42,500 nucleotides of DNA from Prorocentrum cordatum (lineage: Eukaryota > Sar > Dinophyceae > Prorocentrales > Prorocentraceae), in assembly GCA_963575745.1 (NCBI GenBank), contig CAUYUJ010002058.1:300802-343301 (forward strand). The letters run 5' to 3'. Under the pieces are notes generated by a model. It was not told the origin of the DNA. It was given only the letters and a program-made list of their open reading frames with translations, and searched no databases. Both the position numbers and the translations under genes were made by a program. Positions 28,830-39,644 of this stretch are shown piece after piece. Within the stretch, counting starts at the first letter, position 1. Every line of letters begins with the position of its first letter.

Positions 28830-29019
28830 TGCGCGGTCCTCGTCGTGCTCGTATACTTCGTTCGGCCGCATCAGCAGTTTCGCTCTCGGAGAGAGCGTGA
28901 GTCGTAAAGACATGGTGCTTGCGGAAAGCCAGGCGTACATCATCATGTGTAGTGGTGGCGGGCGTCACTTTTTATGAGTACGTACACCCACCATGGAGCG
29001 GCATGCGAATACGGTAGGC

Positions 29020-29200
29020 TCGTGTCGCGGCGGCGACCCTTGCGCGGGTGCTCGAGGTTGAACACCGGCGGCGGCCCCGAATCGGCTGACATCGAACGAT
29101 CCTCATTGTCAGAAAGCCTCGATCGCTTAAGATTGAACGAGCCGCGTGGTGACAGAAACCAGCGCCGAAGTCACCACGACACGCGCTTGCCTCACCGTTG
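29020..29200 (+). repeat. Family Y diverged repeat, copy 1
   Basis: TACGGTAGG(C/T)TCG and GGCGGCGACCC are followed by a 112-bp segment (29089-29200) that aligns without gaps to 42149-42260 at roughly two-thirds identity by eye. See the partner at 42062. Confidence 0.6.
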
Positions 29201-29344
29201 TGGCTGCCATCTTGGTTGTCTGAGCTTGCAGCAGGCCATTCCGGAGGGTGCTCTCCGTGGCTGTGGAGCGAACGGCTTTTTATTATTAGCCTTGTGGTGT
29301 TCAAACCTCCTTGAGACTGGATCACCAGACAGAGTTTTGAGCAC

Positions 29345-29485
29345 CGAGGAGGTACCGAACCTCGAGGATGTGCACGCGTCGGGCCCTGGGAGAGACACTC
29401 GTCTCGACACTGTCTCGACACTCTTTCGACGCTTTTTTCGGGTGCTCGAGATTATTTCTGGGATGTGGTCCTTAAGTATGATGGG
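29345..29485 (+). mobile_element. Family K element, copy 1
   Basis: GTCGGGCCCTGGGAG(A)GACA, CTCGAGATTATTTCTGGGAT and GGTCCTTAAGTATGATGGGA are shared in order with 31840-31983. An inner CTCGACACTGTCTCGACACT duplication is specific to this copy. Confidence 0.75.
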
Positions 29486-29495
29486 AGCAACAAAA

Positions 29496-29666
29496 TACAG
29501 CCAAGACGCTGAAATAAGGAACAGTTTGGATTCGGAAGGGGCTCGACGTTCCTTACGTCCTTCCGTGGTTGTGCACCTATCCCTTCTCGTGCACCCAGGC
29601 TTTTTTGAAGCCACAGAGGGGCTTCGTTCCTTAGTTAGCGTTCCTTATTTCGGCAGCCCGACTGTA
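29496..29666 (+). mobile_element. Family J inverted-repeat element, copy 2
   Basis: The left end TACAGCC...CTGAAATAAGGAAC and the right end, reverse complemented, TACAGTCGGGCTGCCGAAATA then AGGAAC. The 171-bp length and ends match 8229-8409. It sits directly after family K copy 1. Confidence 0.75.
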
Positions 29667-29689
29667 TTGGCCCCCTACCCCCCTTCGGA

Positions 29690-30060
29690 GCTCGAGCAGA
29701 CGTCGCTCGGGGCGCCCTCTGGCGTTCTGGGAGGCGTCCTGGGGGGGGGGGGGCCTTGCTGCGCCCCTCCGGGGTCTTTGAGTCCGTCTTGGAGCCATCC
29801 CGAGGCTTCCAGAGCGCATCGAGAGGGAGAGGGGAAGAGAGGAGGAGCTGCTCTCCGTCCCGAATTGCCGCGGGATGCTCGAGTGATGGCCCGACTACCA
29901 GACGTGCTCGCGTCGCGGAAACATCACGGCAGAAGGCTCGTGCCCGTTTTCGGCCTCTGGGGTCCTTCCCTGGGCCCCAGCTCCGTCGTCGGGATGAAGA
30001 CTTGGACCTGAGGATGGGTCGGGACTTCCAGGGACCCCGCATTCTCATTGAACAAATGAA
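29690..30060. other. GC-rich stretch with a short family E-like block
   Basis: CGTCTTGGAGCCATCCCGAG near 29787 and a G run at 29741-29750. Frames on both strands; no gene called. Confidence 0.4.
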
Positions 30061-30369
30061 TACGTCGGATGTCTGGGTACAGGTCCACCTCCTGGCGAGC
30101 CGATCTTCCTGGTCCTTTCTCCGTCTCTCTTCGCCGTCTGCTTCCTCTCCCTGCCGCTGCTGCTGCTGCTGTCACGCATTGCACCGAGCCCTGGGCGCGT
30201 GTTTCGAAAGCTGTGCAGAGCAGTGTGTAGTCGGTCGAGTGGCGTCCGGAGCTGTTCCCTTCCATGGGGTCTTCATAGCAGCGGAACAGAACAGAACAGA
30301 CAGGGAGGGAACAAACACATCAACGAGAGTGGCAACACATGACAATCCTCAGATATTTGAATGATGTTA

Positions 30370-30520
30370 TGTTGGCCTCCCGGGGGCGACCTCGGGTGGC
30401 TCCGTGGCCGCTGGAAGCCGTCTTGTGGCCTCGTGGAGACATGCTGAGAGCAGTGCTGGGTCATCTTGGGGCCATCTCGGGCTATCTAAGGCCATCTTGG
30501 ATGCCGCTCTGGGTCGCACC
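30370..30520 (+). repeat. Family E block
   Basis: GTCTTGTGGCCTCGTGGAGA and CATCTTGGGGCCATCTCGGG units, diverged. Confidence 0.6.
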
Positions 30521-30736
30521 ACCCCCTCTGTCCAGACCCAGGGGGTAAATAAAGGAAGTTGGAAGAACCTTGAGGGGGAGCGTTCAACACGTCCCTGAAG
30601 AAACATGAAGGGGGTGGAAGAACGAACTCGCTAAACCTCCCACGACCAGAGGGAATTACTCCTCAGGAGGGAGCTTGAGACAGGAGGGTGGATTGCAGCA
30701 TCAATGACGCGGGCTGCAATTACTAGAGTTACTTAC

Positions 30737-31064
30737 AGTCTCCGTCCGCCTTGTGTTCATTCTGATCCCCATCTTGATTTCGAAGTCGGTTCGTCCTCTG
30801 GTGTTCTCCTTTCTCTCCGCACCCGTCCGCATGAGAGCCGTTGCCCCACTTAGCATTCCTGGCCCGTTCCCTTGCATCGCCTCTTCAAGTGAACTACGGT
30901 AGAGGGAAACAATGACTGAACACTCCCTTTCCCCCCATAAACCCAAAGTTAGCACGCGCGGGGGAGACTTCGGTCGAGGCCCACCGCCAGCCTTGAACAT
31001 TGTGGGAAGGGGGAGGCGTTGACAGATGAATGTGGCATGAGTGTTCATTATTTTTGTCCGAGGC
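30737..31064 (-). CDS. Best exon candidate, unknown protein
   Basis: On the minus strand a pyrimidine-rich acceptor, TTCTTACATTGCAG|G (exon starts 31064), and a consensus donor, ACT|GTAAGT (exon ends 30737), bracket 328 bp. Of the three minus-strand frames only one is open throughout: one base of a split codon followed by 109 codons, ending in phase 0. It contains an ATG at 31048 (MNTHATFICQRLPLPTMFKA), a segment LWGERECSVIVSLYRSSLEE and a charged C-terminal part (RKENTRGRTDFEIKMGIRMN). Composition is balanced and free of low-complexity runs. I recognise no domain. If the donor is not used, the frame stops at 30701. Neighbouring exons could not be identified. Confidence 0.33.
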
Positions 31065-31261
31065 CTGCAATGTAAGAAGGACCACTCTGGACTCAGAAAG
31101 AGCTGCGGTTGTCGGGCCGTTCCTCGGGCCTGGGGTCGGAGGACCTATATGTGTCACCCAGGCTCGCCCTGGACAGAAGCCCGCATCGTGCCTTATGCTG
31201 CGTTTCTTCTGGCAGTGCACCGATTGGACGCGCCATCGCATCCAGGAGGAGGGGGAAGTGG

Positions 31262-31310
31262 GCGAGGACGAGGAGGAGGAGGAGGAGGAGGAACAGGAAG
31301 AGCTCCCACA
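31262..31310 (+). repeat. GGA microsatellite
   Basis: Short GGA/GAA tract giving a poly-Glu frame. Confidence 0.9.
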
Positions 31311-31324
31311 GCTCCCCCTGGTGG

Positions 31325-31460
31325 AACGCGCCAGGATGGGGAGCTCATCGCCATGAGCACGTGCATCTCCGACTCGGCCTCCGCAGACCAGATGCGCTTC
31401 CTCGACGCGCAGGACGGGGCAGCATGTCGTGGAGCGTGCAGTCATGCAGGGTTTCGGGCA
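31325..31460 (+). other. Coding-like GC-rich segment between two GGA tracts
   Basis: The plus frame reads DGELIAMSTCISDSASADQM then RFLDAQDGAACRGACSHAG before poly-Gly. Minus frames are open too. The diverse residues resemble a small exon, as at 13505-13660, but nothing is recognised. Confidence 0.2.
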
Positions 31461-31461
31461 G

Positions 31462-31525
31462 GGGGAGGAGGAGGAGGAGTAGGAGGAGGAGGAGGAGGAG
31501 GAGGAGGAGGAGGAGGAGGAGGTGG
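31462..31525 (+). repeat. GGA microsatellite
   Basis: About 20 GGA units. Confidence 0.96.
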
Positions 31526-31836
31526 TGGCCTGTCTGGGTACCCTTCCCTCCTCCGACCACCACCGCGGCGGCCGCGCGCGGAGCGCGCCCCCGCGGCATC
31601 GTCGAGCCGAGGCGCGGCGGCCCGCCGCGGCGGCGGAGAGGGGCGCTACGGCCCGGCGTGCTCGCCGTGGGCCCAGCAGCCCAGGCCTCCAGCGCACCGG
31701 GGGCGCGGGAGGTGGTGGTGGTGGTGGTGCAGCCGTTGTAGGCTGCGGTCAGATTGTCTCGACCGCTTCGAGACCCCAGGAAGTCATGGAGGCAAGCAGG
31801 GAACCGAGTCTCGTGATGCTCCAACCTATTTCGGCT

Positions 31837-31985
31837 TTGGCCCCCAGGAACAATCTCGAGCACCAAGAGAGCACCGAAGCAGGAGGGTCTTCACGTGTCG
31901 GGCCCTGGGAGGCGACACTCGTTCAACACTGTTCTGGGAGCTCGAAGTTATTTCTGGGATGAGGTCCTTCAGCACGTTGGGAGTA
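31837..31985 (+). mobile_element. Family K element, copy 2
   Basis: CCCAGGAACAATCTCGAGCAC at the left and GAAGTTATTTCTGGGATGAG at the right are near-inverted repeats. The middle shares GTCGGGCCCTGGGAGGCGAC with copy 1 at 29345. Confidence 0.75.
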
Positions 31986-32070
31986 GCACAGGCCGAGTCA
32001 CGCCCCGATCCTCTCTGCCGCCCGCCGGACCCGCTCCCGTCCGTGCGGGAAGCGGGCCCCGCGTTCGCGG

Positions 32071-32149
32071 GGGTCCTGTCCCTCTGCAGGAATTTCCCCA
32101 AATAGTCAAAAATGATACGGGGACGACTGTTTCAGTGTTTGTGAGTATT
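32071..32149 (+). mobile_element. Family A left half (copy A6, 5' part)
   Basis: CCTGTCCCTCTGCAGG, CAAATAGTCAAAAATGATAC and GGGGACGACTGTTTC match the left half of family A, with a worn first few bases. The matching right half is at 33242-33338. Confidence 0.75.
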
Positions 32150-32204
32150 GCAGTGGCCTCCGGCCAGTGCCGCCGATCCGGGGCGCTCCGGGTGCCTGTG
32201 GAAA

Positions 32205-33140
<936 letters not shown>

Positions 33141-33241
33141 AGCACTGAATTAGGTCGGAAATGACGTCCCCCCCGCACTGAGCGGAAGCTTGAGCGAGCT
33201 CAAGCCCACACTCTCAGAAACTCACACGCCAGATCGGCGGC

Positions 33242-33338
33242 GGGGACGACTGTTTCAGTATTTGTGAGTATTTTCGGATATGTTTTGGGTATGTTTTATG
33301 TTTCGTCCAAAATCGGCCTGTAGGGGGATATGCCCGAC
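33242..33338 (+). mobile_element. Family A right half (copy A6, 3' part)
   Basis: GGGGACGACTGTTTCAGTAT onward, then TCGTCCAAAATCGGCCTGTA and GATATGCCCGAC, the right terminal repeat. The first 31 bp repeat the last 31 bp of 32071-32149 with one mismatch. Confidence 0.8.
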
Positions 33339-33835
33339 TCAAGCGCAATGTTGAGGACAGGAGCCGAAGTCGCCCCGGCACGCACTCGTCGTAGGAGGAG
33401 GAGGACGATGCAGAGGATGGGGGGGCAGCAGGATGATAGGAAGGTTCCGGGCAGTTCAAATGAGCAAACGAGGGACACGCGCGGCACCATGTGTTCAATG
33501 TGGGACTGTGCGAGGAAGCCTTTGGGAGGAGGGAACAGAGGGAGACAGGGAGGACGAGGAAGAAGTGTACAGAGGATACCCGTGCCAAGAAACACCCTTG
33601 TTGCCTCCAGGGTGTCCTAAGTTTCTTGGGTGTCCATGGTTTTGCTATGGAGAGCGTGACGTTCCCACACCAAAAATCAATGGACGTCCTGGGGTCTCAG
33701 GGTTCGGTTTCTTGTCGAAGGTTTCTTGTGATCGGGCCCATATTGTAGGGAGACGAATCAAGGGTGAAGAGCTGGCGTATGTCCGAGAGGCCATGGTCTC
33801 AGACAGAAAAGAGTAGCAGGGGCAGTAAAGGGGGT
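33339..33835. other. Low-copy stretch
   Basis: Open frames exist in several phases (for example plus 33433-33816), with no recognised domain. 33625-33720 holds diverged direct repeats of GGGTGTCCATGG / TTTCTTG. Confidence 0.35.
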
Positions 33836-33849
33836 GGAGGACGAGGGGG

Positions 33850-34018
33850 GGGAAGAGGAAGAGAGAGAGAGGGGAGGAGGAGGAGGAGGAGGAGGAGGAG
33901 GAGGAGGAGGAGGAGGAGATGGAGGGGGAGGGGGAGGGGGAGGGGGAGGGGGAGGAGCAGGAAGCTGAGGGGAGATTGGAGGAGGAGAAGGAGGAGGAGG
34001 AGGAGGAGGAAAAGCTTG
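33850..34018 (+). repeat. GGA microsatellite
   Basis: GGA units with a GGGGGA block at 33921-33955. Confidence 0.95.
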
Positions 34019-34202
34019 TCGTCTCCCCCCCCCAGGGTCGCCAGGGGACATAGCTACACCGCCCCTGGGGAACCTCCTCGCCTGCGTGGCTCTATATGCA
34101 AGACGCTTTGCGTTCACCACCACCCCATTCCAGTTCTCAACGGAAGAGACGAAGACGGTGCCAAGACGGGTGGCAGTATTCCAAAATTGGTGACCACCCA
34201 CA

Positions 34203-34347
34203 GGTCCAATACACAAGTAAATGCACACAAACATAAGGATTTCCCATATCTTCCCATGGTTTCTGGGTTTCTGTCTTCCCCCCTCACTGCCCATATTTTC
34301 TGGGAATCGACGATGAATTGTGTCTGTGTGTTTTTTCTCCTCCTGAT
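34203..34347 (-). mobile_element. Family B repeat (copy B3), inverted
   Basis: On the minus strand: TCAGGAGGAGAAAAAACACA, CAGACACAATTCATCGTCGA, TTCCCAGAAAATATGG and TTTGTGTGCATTTACTTGTG. This is the only inverted copy in the window. Confidence 0.85.
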
Positions 34348-34349
34348 CC

Positions 34350-35040
34350 AAGAGGCGCCCTCAAAGGCCGAAGAGGGCGTTGGAAATTTGCCGAAATGGT
34401 CCCAAGGAGGGCCCGAGGCTGCCCGGGCGGGCCTCTGGACGGCTCAAGCGCGAGCATCCCCATGGTGGGCCCAAGCCCCGTTCGAATTTCCATCGGAAAC
34501 CGGCCTGGATCTGGGCTGGTTTTGGCTCCGTTCTGGGGGCCTCAGTTCGGCCCAGAATTGGTCAAAATGAATACCGAAAACGGCCCAAATCGTAGACGAA
34601 ATGTACGTGTTTGGTCATGGCCCAGGCGAGGCCGATTGTCGGCTAGAAGAGGCGTCCGGGCGGCCCCGGGCGAGGCGAAAATCATCAAACACCGATGTGT
34701 TTTGCCATGTTTTCGAAGGTCCCAGCTTGTACGCGCTGTTGGGTCCAAGAGGCGTTCTGGAGGGCCACAGGAGCTGGCTGCTGAGACCCAAAAGGAGACC
34801 CGAAAGGGTTGAGATAGAGCCAGAATTCGCCCCGAAAGCGTCGGAAAGGGGTGAGGCTAAAGCCCTGCCGCGAGCTCTCACCATCACATTTCACACGCCC
34901 TTCAGCCCGATGGGCAGGCGGATACAAGAAGCTTACGCTATTCCACCGACCCCCAGAAGAAGATATGTGCGGCTTCCGACTTCGTGCCCGTTGGTTGCCA
35001 CTCCCCGTTATGCCGCCTACTTGCAAGTATTACTAATTCG
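34350..35040. other. Low-copy stretch with scattered antisense family E-like units
   Basis: 34350-34480 holds diverged CCAAGAGGCGCCC and CCAAGGAGGGCCC units. 34900-35040 is open on both strands with mixed composition and no recognised family. No gene called. Confidence 0.35.
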
Positions 35041-35049
35041 TCCTCCATC

Positions 35050-35480
35050 CTCCGGGGCTTCTTGAGGGCCTCTTGGAGCTTGTTCACGGCTCCCGGAGAC
35101 TTTCTGGGGCCCTCTGGAGACTTCTGGGGGGCCTCTTGGGGGCATTTTTGTGGCCTTTGGGGCCATCTTTTGGGGTGGTGGTGGGCCTCTCCAGGGGCCA
35201 TGGTCTGGTCTGTTTTGCCGTCCTGTGGGCCTCTCGGGCCGTCTCGGGGCCCTCCTTGGCCGCTTTGGGGGCCTCTTGGGCCGTCTTTGGGCCAGTCTTG
35301 GGGGCCTCCCTGGCCCGTCTTGAGCTTACAGACGCCAGAGAGCCGAGAGCGCGGGCATCATTCAAAACCAATGGAGAATCAAAGTGTTTTGCCTGCCCTC
35401 TCGGGGGTCCGCGTGGGACCCTCGTTCGGCGTCTTGGGCCGTCTTGAGACTATCTCGGGTGTTCTTGAGGTGAGCGTTGT
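35050..35480 (+). repeat. Family E CTTGGG array
   Basis: CTTGAGGGCCTCTTGGAGC, CTTGGGGGCA and CTCTTGGGCCGTCTTTGGGC units, with an AT-richer spacer at 35350-35390. Confidence 0.85.
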
Positions 35481-35835
35481 CGCATTCGGCGTTTCGACAT
35501 TGAGCGAAGAGGAAGGGAGGGGGGTCTGGCTCTGGACCTCTGCTTAGTACGACTGTTTACAACAGTGTGTCTATTACGGGGGAGACTGCGCCTGATCGAA
35601 ACAAGCGCCAAAAGCAGCCAAGCTCTACTCCATGCGGTGGTGGGGGGGGGGGGTGCGAGGGCCCGCGCCGATCGGCAAAGCAATGCATAAAAAACGCGCA
35701 CGAGGCCTCTCTGGCGTGTCGGAGAATTCTCGGGAGCCCTCCTGGAGACATCTCAGAAGAGCATCACGGAGGGTGAGTTCTGCGGTTCCGACGGCCTTGG
35801 GGGAGCGTTGAGGGGCCCGCCCTTCCCTTCTAATG

Positions 35836-35981
35836 TTACGTCGGGCATGTCCAGAAATATTCAAAAATAGTAGACACAAGTCTGGGGACGATTGTTTCTT
35901 TTTCATCACATTTTTTATATGCTTGATTGTTGCTTATCTTTTCCTCCAAAATCTGCCTGTAGGGGGACATGCCCGACCTAA
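35836..35981 (+). mobile_element. Family A element, complete (copy A7)
   Basis: The 146-bp element has TTACGTCGGGCATGTCC at the left and, reverse complemented, TTAGGTCGGGCATGTCC at the right, near-perfect inverted repeats of 17 bp. The interior has CAAAAATAGTAG, AAGTCTGGGGACGATTGTTT and a T-rich centre. TA at each end. Confidence 0.9.
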
Positions 35982-36060
35982 TTCTAATGCGATGTTGGAC
36001 CCCAGGGGCGGGGGAAAGGGGGAGGGGTGACATCCACTCATCTCACACTCCTTTTCATTC

Positions 36061-36255
36061 AGGCGATCGCAAGCATGGATCAAGGGGGCGTGGAGTAGCG
36101 ACGAAGCCCGTTTGCATGGGAAACCGCGGATCTCCGCCGCCGAGCGAGGCGGCACCGGCCGCATTCTGGGGAGGGCACCTCCCCCGATCCATGGATTTGG
36201 CGACCGCGCGCCGAATCCATGGATCGCCAATCCATGCTTGCGCGCCCCCGATTCC
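36061..36255 (+). mobile_element. Family I repeat, copy 2
   Basis: Aligns with 7520-7712. Here the ends GCAAGCATGGAT (36069-36080) and ATCCATGCTTGC (36230-36241) are a perfect 12-bp inverted pair, and GATCCATGGAT palindromes lie inside. Confidence 0.82.
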
Positions 36256-36410
36256 CCCTCCGCAGGCGGGGGTCGGCGAACATGTACATAATGCAGGCCC
36301 TGGCGTGGCCCCCGGACTCCCCGGCACGATATGCGAGATGGACGGCAAGCTGGCGTGTGCGTTGTCTCCCTCTCGCCTCTTCCTCCCCCTTCTCCAAAAT
36401 AGCGCTGGAC

Positions 36411-36438
<28 letters not shown>
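36411..36438 (+). repeat. A28 homopolymer
   Basis: Twenty-eight A in a row in otherwise GC-rich sequence; it could be a retroposition tail, but no retroposed body or target duplication is evident. Confidence 0.97.
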
Positions 36439-36441
<3 letters not shown>

Positions 36442-36552
36442 CCTGGTCTGGTCACCCCCTCCCTGCAGCGACCGCTGCTGGTTGGAGGGATGGCTGCGCT
36501 CGGTCCGAGCTCCGAGGCCGACAGCGACCGCGACAGCGAAGGCGAAGGGTTA

Positions 36553-36708
36553 TCAGGAGGGGAAAAAACACACAGACACAATTAATCTGCGATTCCCCAG
36601 AAAATATGCAAAAATATGGGAAGTGGGGGGGAAGACAAAAACCCAGAAAATATGGGAAAATATCGGGAATATTTTTATTTGTGTGTATTTATTTGTGTGT
36701 CCTAATTT
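36553..36708 (+). mobile_element. Family B repeat (copy B4)
   Basis: TCAGGAGGGGAAAAAACACA, CAGACACAATTAATCTGCGA, ATGGGAAGTGGGGGGGAAGA, CCAGAAAATATGGG and TTTGTGTGTATTTATTTGTG. It is closest to B1. Confidence 0.9.
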
Positions 36709-36720
36709 CCCTTCAGGTTA

Positions 36721-36925
36721 GGAGGATGAGGAAGAGGGGGAAAAGGAGCGGAGGACGAGGAGGAAGCAGAGGGCGCGGAGGACATGGACGAGGGGGCGAG
36801 CAGCGGGACCCGTGGAGCGGCAGCGCATCAGGCCGCGCCCACCCGGAGCGGCCCGGGCGCAGGGCAACATCATCACGGTCGCGCAGAGTCCGGCCATTGA
36901 GGCGGGTGGCTCTTGTTGGTGGACC
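36721..36925 (+). other. Coding-like segment after family B
   Basis: The frame starting at 36722 is open for about 80 codons. It begins acidic/basic (EDEEEGEKERRTRRKQ) and continues RAQGNIITVAQSPAIEAGGS. A pyrimidine-rich TTTCCCTTCAG precedes it at 36706-36716. The last part lies inside the next inverted-repeat element, which would cut an exon there. Other frames are open too, so support is weak. Confidence 0.2.
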
Positions 36926-36928
36926 AAA

Positions 36929-37114
36929 TCGACTAGACGTAAGAGTGACCTTTCACTGGAGTGACCTTTGGATGCGGGCCCAATGGGGTCCCCCGATCGC
37001 CGAACGCGACGCGGTAGCGGCGTTTTGCGCGCTATTGTTTGGTTCCCCCGCGGCCCCCAAAAAGCCGCGCACCAAAAGTAACTCTTACCCAGGATCACTC
37101 TTGCGTGTAGTCGA
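36929..37114 (+). mobile_element. Inverted-repeat element with TCGACTA ends (family V)
   Basis: The left end TCGACTAGACGTAAGAGTGA and the reverse-complemented right end TCGACTACACGCAAGAGTGA are part of ~40-bp imperfect terminal repeats. The flanks CCAAA and CCAAG suggest a 4-5 bp target duplication. 186 bp, single copy here. Confidence 0.85.
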
Positions 37115-37574
37115 CCAAGATTCTGCACCACCCGCGCGACAAAGGTGCCGCCGCAGACTTCAACGCTCCCCCTGCCTCTTCAATGTTGGCTGGCATCGCC
37201 AGCGGGCGCAGGATTTCGGCCTGTCGACAGATCGACACATCGCGGCGCAGCCCGCCAATATTGAGTGGGGGGCCCGGGGGGTGTTCAAGAAAAGATCAGC
37301 GTGACACGTGCACATGGTTGTCCATCGCGCCTCCTTCGTCGGGTCTCCCCCAGCGGAGGTCGGCGCCAACGGGGGTCGGCCACTCCTCCCTGACTGCCCC
37401 GGGGTTTGGGCGCCGCGTGGGGCCGACTCCCTCTTCCCGCCCTTCGCTGGCCAGGCTTCGGGAGCTACGGAGCGCCCGGCCGGGCTTCGCGGCCGGGCCG
37501 TGGCCGCTCCGGGCCTGTGCTGACCTGGGTCAGTGCGTCGCCGAATTCCCGCCCCCCCCACCCACTTTTTTGTT
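37115..37574. other. Low-copy GC-rich stretch
   Basis: Frames on both strands extend from the preceding element; no gene called and no repeat family found. Confidence 0.35.
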
Positions 37575-37730
37575 CGGGAGGGAAACATCGACACAGACAC
37601 ACATAAACTGAGATATCTCCATGAAAGCATGGAGAGTTTTGGGAAGTGGAGGGGAAGACGGACAACCCAAACACTTTGAAACGTACTGTGAATATGGGAG
37701 TGTATACATGTTTCTGTGTGTGTGTGTGTC
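37575..37730 (+). mobile_element. Family B repeat (copy B5)
   Basis: GGGAGGGAAACATCGACACA, GACACACATAAACTGAGATA, TTGGGAAGTGGAGGGGAAGA and a TGTGTGTGTGTGTCTCCCTG end. The most diverged of the five copies. Confidence 0.75.
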
Positions 37731-38039
37731 TCCCTGGGCTGCTGCCGAGCCCCTCCCACCTTTTTGGGGGAGAATGCAGACTGGCTCCCTCTGAGGCCCG
37801 TCGGGTCGGCCGGAAGGAGAGGTGGGGAAAGGGGTGGGGACACGACATTTGGTGCGTGCAGCTGGTTTTGGCCCCGCCTTCCAGGCGCTTCTTTCACGCA
37901 GCGGCGAGGCGTCCTGGCTCGCCCACGGGCCCTTCGAAGAACATGTTATGAGAGCTTGCTGCGGCTTGCGCGAAGTGCTCTCAGAGCGTGGCTGAGACCG
38001 TCATGTTTGAATACATCGGCATTCTGTTCTGCGCCAGGG

Positions 38040-38100
38040 ACGGGGCCAGCGCCGATCCAAGAAACCCGCGCGGAGTTTCAAATATCAATGTTTATGTCGG
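38040..38100 (+). mobile_element. Family C right arm (copy C5)
   Basis: GGCCAGCGCCGATCCAAGAA, CCCGCGCGGAG and AATGTTTATGTC match the family C right arm. Left arm and centre are absent. Confidence 0.65.
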
Positions 38101-38620
38101 CTCATGCTTTCTGGTGGTCCTCTATACTTTCACGATGTGAGTGCTTGTTGTAGTCTTGTCTGAGCAGATGTTGTGTATATAATTGGCAGCGTTCATGTAT
38201 CACACTTAGTATGCACAGCTTCATTGAAGGAAACCCCGTGAGCTTCGCAAAAGCCGTGTATACCCGATGGACAGTCGTGAGAAGTTGGTGAGGCTGCCAC
38301 ATGTTTCGCCTGCTGGGCCTAATACCATGGTCAGCCTTGGTGGGTTAGTTGCTGTGCATGTGTTCGCGTGCCGACTCTGCATCAGGGTGGTTACATCCCC
38401 TTCCAGTTGTCCGACTACTACGGGCCAAAGGTTCTTGTAATTGTCATCTGTGTCCTTCCCGTCTGTGCGGCGCCGCTTGATTATGACTTGTTTCCAGCAT
38501 TGTGTCTAGAACTGTTCATGTCGTATGCGTGTTCATTGGCAAGCACACAGGTTCAACTCCGATCGTGAAGTATGTACTCCATTGACGTCTTGTTCCAACT
38601 AGTCCATCAGAAATGATGCC
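38101..38620. other. AT-richer low-copy stretch with ambiguous frames
   Basis: The minus frame 38102-38302 (ATG, MWQPHQLLTTVHRVYTAFAK) and the plus frame 38368-38568 (YGPKVLVIVICVLPVCAAPL, hydrophobic) are both open with natural-looking composition. Neither has a recognised domain or convincing splice sites. Confidence 0.25.
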
Positions 38621-38709
38621 CAGCCGAAATGCCCTTGTCAGGAAAGCATAAGCACATGCAGTGGAACACAGAGGGGGCACCTTTCATCTTCCGAAGGGGG
38701 GGGGAAACG

Positions 38710-39005
38710 GAGGAGGAGGAGGAGGAAACTGCACTCTCTTCCACGGGTCATCCGTATCAGCATTGGAGGAGGAGACGGAGTAGGAGGAGGAAGGGGCGGA
38801 GGAGAAGGAGAAGAGCGAGCAGAAGGAAGGGAAATTGACGGAACACGTTCCTGCTCAATTTCAGGTGAACCGTATTTGGAAGGGGGATTGGCAGTAGGAT
38901 AAGGAGAAAGAGGGCGGGACAAAGAATGAGGACGTGGAGGGTGTTATGAGGAGGAGGGGAAGGTGAAGAGGAAGAGGAGGAGGAGGCGGAGGAGGACGAG
39001 GGAGT
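38710..39005 (+). repeat. Purine-rich GGA region
   Basis: GGA/GAA-rich throughout, broken by a more complex segment at 38830-38900. Confidence 0.85.
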
Positions 39006-39344
39006 GGGAAAATTGCGACGACGACGACGACGTCGATGACAGAAGTTAAGCACAAAATGTTTCGCGTTTCTTTCGCTTTGGGAGCCATTGGAGGCTTCCT
39101 GGAGCGTCTGGAGCTTTCCCGGTAGGCTTTGGGAGCCTTATTTGTGTGTGTGTGTGTTGAGACCCTCCAGGGGTTACCGTGGAGAACATCCGTGACGAAG
39201 GGGGTCCTCAATTCGCCCCTTCCCCCGTGGGAGCCCGAACGTCGCTGGTTGGAGCTCGCTCTTTTGGGACGAACGTGGGGCGCTATTGGGCGCTCCTGCA
39301 CCCCCCTGGGAAAGTAAACCAACCAGTCTTCAATGTATTGTCCT

Positions 39345-39455
39345 CCCCCCCTCCTCCTCCTCATCCTCCTCCTCCTCCTTCTCCTCCTCCTCCTCCTCCT
39401 CCTCCTCCTCCTCCTCCTCCTCCTCCTCCTCCTCCTCCTCCTACTCCTCCCCCTC
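39345..39455 (+). repeat. TCC microsatellite
   Basis: About 35 TCC units with a few CAT, TTC and ACT changes. Confidence 0.97.
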
Positions 39456-39620
39456 CTGGGCGCCCGATCTCCACGAGGAGTCCGCCGCGGCCGACGGCGG
39501 CACAAAAAGCAAAGGCTCGCTCGGCGCCCCGCGCGAACACCGAAATGGAGCGGCACTGGGCGGCGGGCCGCGTGCGACATTTGCGCTGCTCTCACAGGGC
39601 AGTTTTCGGGGCCGGCTGGG
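39456..39620 (+). other. Coding-like GC-rich segment after TCC tract
   Basis: The plus frame from the poly-Ser tract continues APDLHEESAAADGGTKSKGS and LGAPREHRNGAALGG before entering the palindrome. Minus frames are open as well. This is the fourth case in the window of a complex GC-rich segment touching a trinucleotide array. Confidence 0.2.
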
Positions 39621-39644
39621 GCCCCTTCTGGCCCCATCTTGGGT

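Noticed and set aside
28974-30011. 345-codon plus-strand open frame
   Set aside because: It runs through family Y, K and J copies and a G homopolymer; no domain is recognisable and the repeats it crosses occur elsewhere in other frames.
36411-36438. Poly-A tract as a retroposon tail
   Set aside because: No retroposed body, target duplication or upstream pol III promoter boxes could be recognised.
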